Assembly: GCA_020041925.1 (NCBI GenBank)
Contig: CP083409.1
Length of the DNA stretch: 64,000 bases
Direction: 5' to 3' (one strand)
Origin: Faucicola osloensis_D
GTDB lineage: Bacteria > Pseudomonadota > Gammaproteobacteria > Pseudomonadales > Moraxellaceae
The position numbers and the translations under genes are program-made. Below, piece after piece: positions 27,739-35,149 of the stretch. Within the stretch, counting starts at the first letter, position 1, and each line of letters opens with the position of its first letter. The notes under the pieces are model-generated. The model worked only from the letters and a program-made list of their open reading frames with translations. It ran no database searches and was not told where the DNA came from.

Positions 27739-28995
27739 ATGAGCCAAAGCGCCACTTCAACTCTCCATTCTCTAAGCCAACTAGTCCCACCACACGGTAG
27801 TGACACATTAAAAGAAAAATTACTTAAAGGCGATGCGCTAACCGCCGCCCAGCAAAAAGCCAAAAATCTCCCAAAAATCCAAATCAGCTCCCGTGAAGCC
27901 GGTGATTTGATTATGCTCGGTATTGGCGGCTTTACCCCGCTAGATGGTTTTATGAACCAAGCAGACTGGCAAAGCGTATGTGACAATATGCATTTAACCA
28001 CTGGCGACAATGCGGGCGTGTTTTGGCCCATTCCTATTACCCTATCGACCGATACTGCCACTGCCGATGCGCTAAACCCAGGCGATGACATTGCGCTAGA
28101 ATACCAAGGCGAAATCATGGGTATTTTGACCTTAAGCGAAAAATACCGCATTGATAAAGCACACGAGTGCCAAACCGTCTTTGGCACCACAGAACTTGAG
28201 CATCCCGGCGTTGCTATGGTAATGGCACAAGGTGATGTCAACCTAGCGGGCGATGTGGTGGTATTGAGCGAAGGCGAATTCCCAAGCAAATATGGTGATA
28301 TCTACCTCACCCCGGCACAAACCCGTGACATCTTTAATCAAAATGGCTGGAAAACCGTCGCTGCCTTCCAAACCCGTAACCCGATGCACCGCTCACATGA
28401 GTACCTTGCCAAAATCGCCATTGAAATCTGTGATGGCGTACTCATTCATTCATTGCTTGGCGCATTAAAACCTGGGGATATTCCTGCAGACGTACGCCAA
28501 GAAGCCATTGGTACATTAATCGACCATTACTTCCGTAAAGACACCGTCATCCAAGCAGGTTATCCACTGGATATGCGCTACGCCGGTCCGCGTGAAGCAT
28601 TACTACATGCCTTGTTCCGTCAAAACTACGGCTGTAGCCATTTGATTGTCGGGCGTGACCATGCAGGCGTGGGTGATTACTATGGCGCGTTTGATGCGCA
28701 GCATATTTTTGATACACTTAAACCGAATGATTTAATCACCCAACCGTTAAAAATTGACTGGACATTCTGGTGTAACGCTTGTGACTCGATGGCATCGACC
28801 AAAACTTGCCCACACGATGCCAGCCATCATGTCAAAGTCTCAGGTACCAAATTGCGTAAAGCCTTATCTGAAGGGGAAGACGTGCCTGATAACTTCAGCC
28901 GTCCAGAAGTGTTAGCGGTACTTCGTAACTACTATGAAGGCTTAGAAGATCATCAAAAACATAAAGTTGAGCTAACAGGTCACTCTGCAAAATAA
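27739..28995 (+). CDS. sat: sulfate adenylyltransferase (Sat type)
   Basis: A 418-residue monomeric-type ATP sulfurylase that makes APS from sulfate and ATP. The active-site motif QTRNPMHRSHEYL is near residue 212 and GRDHAGVGDYYG near residue 310. The four-cysteine zinc site CNAC...C is visible in WTFWCNACDSMASTKTCPHD near residue 345. It lacks an APS kinase domain. This type replaces the CysD/CysN GTP-coupled enzyme of E. coli. AGGAAA precedes the ATG. It is transcribed alone and ends in tandem terminators. Confidence 0.94.
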   Translation: MSQSATSTLHSLSQLVPPHGSDTLKEKLLKGDALTAAQQKAKNLPKIQISSREAGDLIMLGIGGFTPLDGFMNQADWQSVCDNMHLTTGDNAGVFWPIPITLSTDTATADALNPGDDIALEYQGEIMGILTLSEKYRIDKAHECQTVFGTTELEHPGVAMVMAQGDVNLAGDVVVLSEGEFPSKYGDIYLTPAQTRDIFNQNGWKTVAAFQTRNPMHRSHEYLAKIAIEICDGVLIHSLLGALKPGDIPADVRQEAIGTLIDHYFRKDTVIQAGYPLDMRYAGPREALLHALFRQNYGCSHLIVGRDHAGVGDYYGAFDAQHIFDTLKPNDLITQPLKIDWTFWCNACDSMASTKTCPHDASHHVKVSGTKLRKALSEGEDVPDNFSRPEVLAVLRNYYEGLEDHQKHKVELTGHSAK

Positions 28996-29026
28996 TTATT
29001 GCGCAGTTTAATGCTTATCCATCGAT

Positions 29027-29057
29027 AAAAAGGGTATGTGATAATACCCTTTTTTAT
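29027..29057 (+). terminator. sat terminator
   Basis: Arms GGGTAT and ATACCC, extended by flanking A5/T6, with a GTGATA loop. Confidence 0.85.
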
Positions 29058-29081
29058 CAAACCTTTAGCAATAAAATTAGC

Positions 29082-29115
29082 AATAAAAAAGAAGCACGCG
29101 GCTTCTTTTTTTATT
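29082..29115. terminator. bidirectional terminator between sat and cysA
   Basis: Arms GAAGC and GCTTC, extended by A6 and T7 flanks, with loop ACGCG. On the minus strand it ends the cysTWA transcript. Confidence 0.8.
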
Positions 29116-29117
29116 GC

Positions 29118-29163
29118 TTAACTAAGCTAAATTTAATTAAGGCTAAATTTAACTAAGCTAAAT
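29118..29163. repeat. three near-identical 15/16-bp units at the cysA 3' end
   Basis: TTAACTAAGCTAAAT (29118), TTAATTAAGGCTAAAT (29133) and TTAACTAAGCTAAAT (29149) lie head to tail. The last unit contains the cysA stop codon. They suggest slippage or local rearrangement here. Confidence 0.75.
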
Positions 29164-29898
29164 CACATATTCGACGTGCGAATCTTGCAGAAAATTGGCA
29201 ACAAAATGATTCGAGGGATGATTGACCAACGTCTCATAATCACCAATTTGCACGATTTGACCTTGGTTCATCACCACAATTTCATCGGATAATTCTGCCG
29301 CTTCTTCTTGGTCATGGGTCACTAAAATACTGGTGACACCGAGCTCATGATGAATTGAGCGCAGCCAAGCGCGTAATTCTTTACGCACCTTGGCATCGAG
29401 TGCGCCAAATGGCTCATCGAGTAACAACAGCTTTGGCTCTACCGCCAACGCACGCGCCAATGCGATACGCTGACGCTGACCGCCTGAGAGTTGATGCGGG
29501 TATTTTTTTGCGGTTTGCGATAGTTGCACGAGCTCCAGCAGATAATTGACCTTTTTGCTGATTTCCGCGTTGCTTAAGCGTTTGTTTTTTGGCATGACGG
29601 TCAAGCCAAATGCCACGTTATCAAACACGGTCATATGGCGAAATAACGCGTAATGCTGGAACATAAAGCCGATATGACGCTGCTGGACAGGGACATCAGT
29701 CACATCTTCACCATCAAACAAAATACGCCCCGTATCGGCAAGTTCAAGCCCTGCGATGATGCGCAGTAAGGTAGTCTTACCACAGCCTGAAGGTCCCAAA
29801 AGCGAGGTTAGTTTGCCCGTCGGTACGGTTAAATTGATCGGTTGCAGTGCAGTAAAGCGACCAAACTGTTTGGTGATATCACGGATTTCGATACTCAT
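29158..29898 (-). CDS. cysA: sulfate/thiosulfate ABC transporter ATP-binding protein, short form
   Basis: A 246-residue ATPase energising sulfate import through CysT/CysW. Walker A GPSGCGKTT is at residues 34-42, the signature LSGGQRQRIALARAL near 135, and Walker B LLLLDEPFGALD near 158, all intact. E. coli CysA is about 365 residues; here the protein stops about 100 residues early, after PSNHFVANFL, so the C-terminal TOBE-like regulatory domain is missing. The nucleotide-binding domain is complete, so it is probably active but without that regulatory part. The stop lies in a short tandem repeat. Confidence 0.9.
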   Translation of the reverse strand: MSIEIRDITKQFGRFTALQPINLTVPTGKLTSLLGPSGCGKTTLLRIIAGLELADTGRILFDGEDVTDVPVQQRHIGFMFQHYALFRHMTVFDNVAFGLTVMPKNKRLSNAEISKKVNYLLELVQLSQTAKKYPHQLSGGQRQRIALARALAVEPKLLLLDEPFGALDAKVRKELRAWLRSIHHELGVTSILVTHDQEEAAELSDEIVVMNQGQIVQIGDYETLVNHPSNHFVANFLQDSHVEYVI

Positions 29899-29940
29899 GG
29901 TATTCTCTTAACTTTTTTTACTTTTTAAATTGCATCAATG

Positions 29941-30795
29941 TTATTCATCATTGCCAGACTGACGTTTAGTCAACGCCTGCTGCACGATTAAGGTAACGAG
30001 CGCCAACAACGCCAACAGACTCGACAACGCAAACGCTGCTGTCATGTTGTATTCATTGTAGGCAATCTCAACCAATAGCGGCATAGTATTAGTTTCACCG
30101 CGGATATGACCTGAGACCACACTCACCGCGCCAAACTCACCCATCGCACGGGCATTGGTCAAAATAATACCGTATAGCAATGCCCATTTGATATTAGGCA
30201 GCGTCACCCGCCAAAACATTTGCCAGCCTGACGCGCCGAGTGTTAATGCCGCTTGCTCTTCACTACTGCCCTGCGACTGCATCAGCGGAATCACTTCACG
30301 CGCCACGAATGGAAAAGTCACAAACATGGTGGCAAGCACGATACCGGGAATGGCAAAAATCACTTGAAAACCAAAGTATTCTAGCCAGCCGCCAAGCCAG
30401 GTATTGGCGCCCAGTAGTGCCACAAACATCAAGCCTGCGACCACAGGCGACACCGAAAATGGCAAATCTAGCAGCGTGGTGAGAAATTGCTTTCCTTTAA
30501 AATCAAATCGGGTTAATAGCCAGGCTAATGCAATCCCAATTACCGTATTAATCGGTACCACAATCAGCGCCGTAATCAAGGTAAGCTTGATGGCCGATAA
30601 TGCCTCGTGATCGGTCAGTGCAGCCACATACAACTGCCAGCCAGATTTTAAGGCTTCATAAAACACCGATATCAGCGGAATCACTAACATCAGCGTCATA
30701 AACGCCACCGCAATGCCAATTAAGGTATAACGTAGCCATTTTGGCTCACGGGTTGCGGCTTGGGTTTGGTAAGGATATTGGCTGCTATCTATCAT
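29941..30795 (-). CDS. cysW: sulfate ABC transporter permease CysW
   Basis: A 284-residue inner-membrane permease with about six helices, partner of CysT. The ABC permease EAA loop is visible near residue 185 (EEQAALTLGASGWQMFWRVTLP). The ATG at 30795 overlaps the cysT stop by four bases (ATGA), indicating coupled translation. An in-frame start 12 codons upstream lies inside cysT and is less likely. The family member-specific segment GEFGAVSVVSGHIRGETNT favours CysW over CysT. Confidence 0.92.
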   Translation of the reverse strand: MIDSSQYPYQTQAATREPKWLRYTLIGIAVAFMTLMLVIPLISVFYEALKSGWQLYVAALTDHEALSAIKLTLITALIVVPINTVIGIALAWLLTRFDFKGKQFLTTLLDLPFSVSPVVAGLMFVALLGANTWLGGWLEYFGFQVIFAIPGIVLATMFVTFPFVAREVIPLMQSQGSSEEQAALTLGASGWQMFWRVTLPNIKWALLYGIILTNARAMGEFGAVSVVSGHIRGETNTMPLLVEIAYNEYNMTAAFALSSLLALLALVTLIVQQALTKRQSGNDE

Positions 30796-31703
30796 ACACT
30801 TGCCCCGCCCATACGTTTGGTTAATAGCCACTGCAAGGCATTAATGGCGAATAAAATCACAAACGAAATCATCAACATAAACAAAGCAACCGCGGCAGCC
30901 CCTTGCACATCAAAGCTTTCAAGCTTACCAATAATGATTAACGGTAAAATCTCAGATTTCATCGGCAAATTACCCGCAATAAAAATCACCGAGCCATACT
31001 CCCCCGTCGCTCGCGCAAACATCATGCCTGAGCCCATCAACAACGCAGGATACAACTCTGGCAATATGACCCGTCTAAAAGTTGTCAATCTCCCAGCGCC
31101 CAGCACCGATGCCGCCTCTTCATATTCTGGCGACAGCTCCGCAAGCACAGGTTGCACCGCACGCACAATAAACGGCAAGCTTACCACGATCAATGCCAAC
31201 CAAATACCAATGGGGGTAAAAGCAATTTTAATGCCGAATGGCGCAAAAAACTGCCCAATTAAACCATTGGGCGCATATAGCGTTGCTAGCGAAATCCCCA
31301 TTACTGCCGTTGGCAAAGCAAAGGGCAAATCCACCAGCGCATTTAAAATCGACTTTCCCCAAAACTCGTAGCGCACCAATACCCATGCAATCAGCGTACC
31401 AAACACCAAATTGGTCAATGTCGCTAGCAATGACATTTTTAGCGACAGTTCAATCGCTGCCTTGACGCGCGGCTCAGTAATGGTTTTGATAAACCCTGCC
31501 ACGCCAATATCGGCGGTCGTCAGTACCATTGCCACAAATGGCAACAGCACGATAATCGACAATGCCAACACACTAATACCCAAACTCAAATTAAAAAACG
31601 GCATGATATGGCGCTTTTTATTGCGTTTTAAGGGTGAATTGGGTGTTTTAGGCTGATTGTTTGAGGTTAAATCGGCTTGATGGTTAGCATTGATGCTTGC
31701 CAT
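30792..31703 (-). CDS. cysT: sulfate ABC transporter permease CysT
   Basis: A 303-residue inner-membrane permease with about six helices after a polar N-terminal tail of 30-35 residues. The EAA loop is near residue 200 (EEAASVLGAGRLTTFRRVILP). The segment GEYGSVIFIAGNLPMKSEI is typical of CysT (CysU). It heads the cysT-cysW-cysA unit. A terminator follows the upstream binding-protein gene, so cysTWA may depend on readthrough or on a promoter in 31704-31880. Confidence 0.92.
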   Translation of the reverse strand: MASINANHQADLTSNNQPKTPNSPLKRNKKRHIMPFFNLSLGISVLALSIIVLLPFVAMVLTTADIGVAGFIKTITEPRVKAAIELSLKMSLLATLTNLVFGTLIAWVLVRYEFWGKSILNALVDLPFALPTAVMGISLATLYAPNGLIGQFFAPFGIKIAFTPIGIWLALIVVSLPFIVRAVQPVLAELSPEYEEAASVLGAGRLTTFRRVILPELYPALLMGSGMMFARATGEYGSVIFIAGNLPMKSEILPLIIIGKLESFDVQGAAAVALFMLMISFVILFAINALQWLLTKRMGGASV

Positions 31704-31888
31704 GCAGGGCTTCCTTTACTAATAATCGGTAGGCAACGTGAGAATTTAAAATAATAAACATACAAAAATAAAAATTCAAAAATAAAGATACAAAAAGCTC
31801 TGCATCCAAAATCTTAAGCACGGCTATAGTACCATCTCACTTTGATTTTCCAAACTATATTTATGCGCTTTAAATATTCTTAGCTAGA

Positions 31889-31919
31889 ATAAAAAACCAG
31901 AGCCGAACTCTGGTTTTGT
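31889..31919 (-). terminator. terminator between the sulfate-binding protein gene and cysT
   Basis: On the minus strand, arms AACCAGAG and CTCTGGTT with loop TTCGG are followed by T6. It should make binding-protein mRNA more abundant than cysTWA mRNA. Confidence 0.85.
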
Positions 31920-31936
31920 GATGTTAACACAGCCAA

Positions 31937-33085
31937 CTATTTTGCCGCAGGTGCCGATGCTATGGTGCTCGTTGGGCTGGCTAGTTGATCAAAGACACCC
32001 CCATCTTTGAAGTATTTGGTCATGATATCCGTCCAGCTGCCAAATTCGGCATTCGGACTAAAGGTGGTAAGCGCGGGTAATTTATCTTGATTTTTAGCCA
32101 GTACCGCCGCGTCGCTTGGGCGCAGGTATAAATCTGCCGCCAATTGCTGGGCAGGCTCGCTCCATAAATAATCAAGATACGCTTTCGCTGCGTCGTTGGT
32201 GCCTTTTTTATCGGTCACTGATTTGACAATCGCCACGGGGTTTTCTGCTGATATAGTGTAGCTTGGATAGACAATTTGCACATCGCCTTTACCAAACTGT
32301 TTAACCGCGAGATTGGCTTCGTTTTCAAAGGTGACTAACACATCGCCAATTTGACGTTGTAAGAACGTGGTAGTCGCCGCACGCCCACCATTTTCATACA
32401 CCGGCACGTTTTTGAGCAACTCTTTGACAAAGTTTTTGGTTTTGCTTTCATCTTTATTAAAACTATGTAAGCCGTAGCCATATGCGCCTAAGAAAGCATA
32501 ACGCCCATTACCCGTGGTTTTTGGGTTGGCAAGGACGATTTGTACGCCTGGTTTTGCCAAATCAGACCAGTCTTTGATTTGTTTTGGGTTGTCTTTACGC
32601 ACCAAAAACACGATGGCACTGGTATAGGGTACTGCTTTATTTGGGAATTGGCTTTGCCAATCTTGCGCCACCAAGCCTTTTTTCACCAACAGCTCTATAT
32701 CTGAGCCTTGGTTCATACTCACCACGTCCGCTTGCAGACCGTTGGCAACTGCGAGCGCTTGTTTGCTAGAGCCGCCATGCGATTGCTGGATATCAATGGT
32801 TTTGCCCTTATTTTTGGCTTCGTAGTCTTTGATAAACAGGGGATTGTAGCTTTTATAAAAGTCACGAGCGACGTCATAGGAGACATTGAGCAGTTTGATA
32901 CCGCCTTTATCGCTCGCACCTGTATTTGATTGCGTGGCGGCTTGACCTGAAGCGGCTTGTTGGTCTTGCTGGGTGGGCGCACGTGAACAGCCCGCTAGAC
33001 TCACGCCTAATAACGCTAGACTTGATAGCACAGCTACGGTTTTGTGTTGAACCTTAGTTTTTTTTTGAAAATTAACAGTCATCAT
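31937..33085 (-). CDS. periplasmic sulfate-binding protein
   Basis: A 382-residue solute-binding protein of the Sbp/CysP family that delivers sulfate or thiosulfate to CysTW. It has a basic N-terminus, a hydrophobic stretch and LLGVSLAGCSRAP near residue 33, a likely lipobox, so it is probably membrane-tethered. The core motifs LLNVSYDVARDFYKSYN, QSHGGSSKQALAV and NPKTTGNGRYAFLGAYGYG are diagnostic. Two adjacent ATGs (33085 and 33082) follow a GAGGGG ribosome-binding site; a GTG six bases further is less well spaced. Sulfate versus thiosulfate preference cannot be decided. Confidence 0.92.
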   Translation of the reverse strand: MMTVNFQKKTKVQHKTVAVLSSLALLGVSLAGCSRAPTQQDQQAASGQAATQSNTGASDKGGIKLLNVSYDVARDFYKSYNPLFIKDYEAKNKGKTIDIQQSHGGSSKQALAVANGLQADVVSMNQGSDIELLVKKGLVAQDWQSQFPNKAVPYTSAIVFLVRKDNPKQIKDWSDLAKPGVQIVLANPKTTGNGRYAFLGAYGYGLHSFNKDESKTKNFVKELLKNVPVYENGGRAATTTFLQRQIGDVLVTFENEANLAVKQFGKGDVQIVYPSYTISAENPVAIVKSVTDKKGTNDAAKAYLDYLWSEPAQQLAADLYLRPSDAAVLAKNQDKLPALTTFSPNAEFGSWTDIMTKYFKDGGVFDQLASPTSTIASAPAAK

Positions 33086-33206
33086 GGTCACCCCTCATCT
33101 CAATGTATAAAAATCAATATATAATGTTAAATTCATTCATACTATTTTACAAAAAAAGCGTCGTCAAGCAAAAACAATATTATTCCTTATCCATATTCCA
33201 CTTCTG

Positions 33207-33237
33207 AATATTACATCATAAAATATAATGTAATATT
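33207..33237. promoter_or_regulatory. inverted repeat between the sulfate-binding protein gene and xseA
   Basis: Perfect arms AATATTACAT and ATGTAATATT are separated by 11 bases in an AT-rich divergent promoter region. It may be an operator for the sulfate uptake genes; the regulator is unknown. Confidence 0.4.
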
Positions 33238-33355
33238 TAAAATTAAAAATTTAGCAAATTAAATCCCATTCGCATCACACCTAAATCACAAATGTCACGT
33301 TGTCAGTTTTATCATTTTCGCCTACAATTTTATTTTTAGTTAACAAGAATTCGCC

Positions 33356-34858
33356 ATGGCAAAAGCTTCCAAAACCGTTATCAAATCAATTGAAGATCAG
33401 CTCGCACGACTGGATTTGCAAACCATCCCATTAAATCAGGCTGATGACGTATTTCTGGCGCTGCTTGACGATGATAAGCCTGACAATAAAACAACTGCAA
33501 AGCGTGGCAGTGTTGATAACTTAAACGATTATGACTTTAGCGAACAATTAGCCGTTCAAGATCGCGATAGCCAACTACAACAGGCGTTAAGCGATACTGT
33601 ATTGTCACTGAGTGATTATCTATCCGCTGTGCAGTTGGTGATTAGTGAAACGTTTGCCCATACCGTTTGGGTGAAAGCTGAAATCCGTAGTCTGTCAGCC
33701 AAAGGCGGTCACTATTATTTTGAATTGGCGGATAAAGATATGGATGGCAAAGTCACCGCCAGCTGCCGCGGCACGCTATGGCGTGGTCAAGCAGCTAAAG
33801 TACTGTCAAAGTTTGAAAAAAACACTGGCATGAGCCTTGAGCGAGGCTTGAATGTATTACTCAAAGTCTCAGCCACATTCCATGCCCAATATGGCTTTTC
33901 GCTAAACATCGCCGATATCGACCCCACCTACACATTGGGGGATTTGGCAAAGCAATACCAAACGATTTTAACCAGACTGCATGAAGAAGGGCTGCTCGAT
34001 CTCAATCAATCGCTCCCCATGCCGTTTGATATTGAGCATGTGCTCGTCATCGCCCCTGAAAAAGCCGCTGGGCTGGGCGATTTTCGCGCGGATGCCGATA
34101 GGCTTGCCAGCACAGGGGCTTGTATTTTTCATTATGAGCACGCCACTTTTCAAGGCAATCATGCACCACAAGAAATACGCCAAGCCCTCATTAAAGGCAT
34201 GAAAAATCTGAGCAAGCAGCATATTACCGCAGATTTGATAGTGATTATCCGAGGTGGTGGCGCGGTGGGCGATTTGGCTTATCTCAATGATTACGAACTT
34301 GCCGCGCTGGTGGCGGAGCAGCCGATACCGGTATGGGTCGGCATTGGTCATGAGCGCGACCGCGTCATGCTAGATGAAGTGGCACATCAAAGTTTTGATA
34401 CCCCATCCAAGGTTATCGCAGGTATTCGCAATCATTTGCTCACTATTACCCAGGGTGCCAAACAACACTTTTTGACCATCGAGCAAATTGCCAAGTCCAG
34501 CATCTTGCAGGCACGCCGTGATAGCGAACAACAACTCACCAAGATACAATCGGCAGCGCAGCGACAATTATCTGCCGCTAAACTTGCCATGGACAACCAA
34601 TTTGTACAGATTCGCCAACTTGCCTATCAACAAATCACCACGGCTCGTCAATCGACCAACCAACTGCGTGAGATGACATTGTTACAGCATCCGTCAACCG
34701 TATTAACCCGTGGCTATGCGATTATCAGAAACTCGCATCCTGCATCAAATACGGTGATGACTTCGATTGCCCAAGCTGAACCCAATTCAACCATAACCAT
34801 TGAACTACAAGATGGCTATCTACAAGCCACTGTCAATGCCAAACACCCAAAAAACTGA
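33356..34858 (+). CDS. xseA: exodeoxyribonuclease VII large subunit
   Basis: A 500-residue large subunit of the single-strand-specific nuclease ExoVII. The OB-fold DNA-binding domain is at about residues 85-185 (VWVKAEIRSLSAKGGHYYF). The catalytic domain contains IRGGGAVGDLAYLND near residue 300 and GIGHERDRVMLDEVAHQSFDTPSKV near 330. A long helical coiled-coil region follows at 360-440. The N-terminal tail of about 80 polar residues is longer than in E. coli. xseB follows after 23 bases, forming the expected two-gene unit. Confidence 0.93.
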   Translation: MAKASKTVIKSIEDQLARLDLQTIPLNQADDVFLALLDDDKPDNKTTAKRGSVDNLNDYDFSEQLAVQDRDSQLQQALSDTVLSLSDYLSAVQLVISETFAHTVWVKAEIRSLSAKGGHYYFELADKDMDGKVTASCRGTLWRGQAAKVLSKFEKNTGMSLERGLNVLLKVSATFHAQYGFSLNIADIDPTYTLGDLAKQYQTILTRLHEEGLLDLNQSLPMPFDIEHVLVIAPEKAAGLGDFRADADRLASTGACIFHYEHATFQGNHAPQEIRQALIKGMKNLSKQHITADLIVIIRGGGAVGDLAYLNDYELAALVAEQPIPVWVGIGHERDRVMLDEVAHQSFDTPSKVIAGIRNHLLTITQGAKQHFLTIEQIAKSSILQARRDSEQQLTKIQSAAQRQLSAAKLAMDNQFVQIRQLAYQQITTARQSTNQLREMTLLQHPSTVLTRGYAIIRNSHPASNTVMTSIAQAEPNSTITIELQDGYLQATVNAKHPKN

Positions 34859-34881
34859 CCTATCCATCAACAGGAATAATC

Positions 34882-35076
34882 ATGACCGAGCCAACCGATT
34901 TTAAAAGCGCCTATGAGGTGTTAAAAACAAATGCACAGCTGTTGCAAAATAGCCAAGAGCCTAACATCGACGCGCTGATGGCCATTGTAGCGCAGTCCAT
35001 CGACGCCTATAAAGTATGCCAAGCGCGGATTGATGCCGTCGAAGCTTCGCTTAATCAAGCATTTGAAACAGACTAA
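34882..35076 (+). CDS. xseB: exodeoxyribonuclease VII small subunit
   Basis: A 64-residue small subunit, identified by position directly after xseA, length and helical character. The segment DFKSAYEVLKTNAQLLQ and the later IDAYKVCQARIDAVEASLNQ fit the two helices of XseB, although the family's usual LE-x-G core is weak here. AGGAAT precedes the ATG. The protein binds the coiled coil of XseA to form the holoenzyme. A terminator follows. Confidence 0.85.
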   Translation: MTEPTDFKSAYEVLKTNAQLLQNSQEPNIDALMAIVAQSIDAYKVCQARIDAVEASLNQAFETD

Positions 35077-35100
35077 GTTTCAATCAAGTAGAAAAGCAGA

Positions 35101-35137
35101 ATAAAAAGCCACTATCGAAGAATAATGGCTTTTTTAT
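35101..35137. terminator. terminator between xseB and kup
   Basis: AAAAAGCCA and TGGCTTTTTT arms enclose an imperfectly paired centre. The A- and T-rich flanks allow function for both convergent genes. Confidence 0.7.
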
Positions 35138-35149
35138 GTTGGGTATGCC

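Noticed and set aside
27708..28289. 193-codon open frame antisense to sat
   Set aside because: It lies opposite a conserved gene with intact motifs, has no ribosome-binding site and its composition is that of a shadow frame.
30760..31371. 203-codon open frame antisense to cysT/cysW
   Set aside because: Opposite conserved permease genes; the translation is Asn/Ala/Pro-rich with no recognisable domain.
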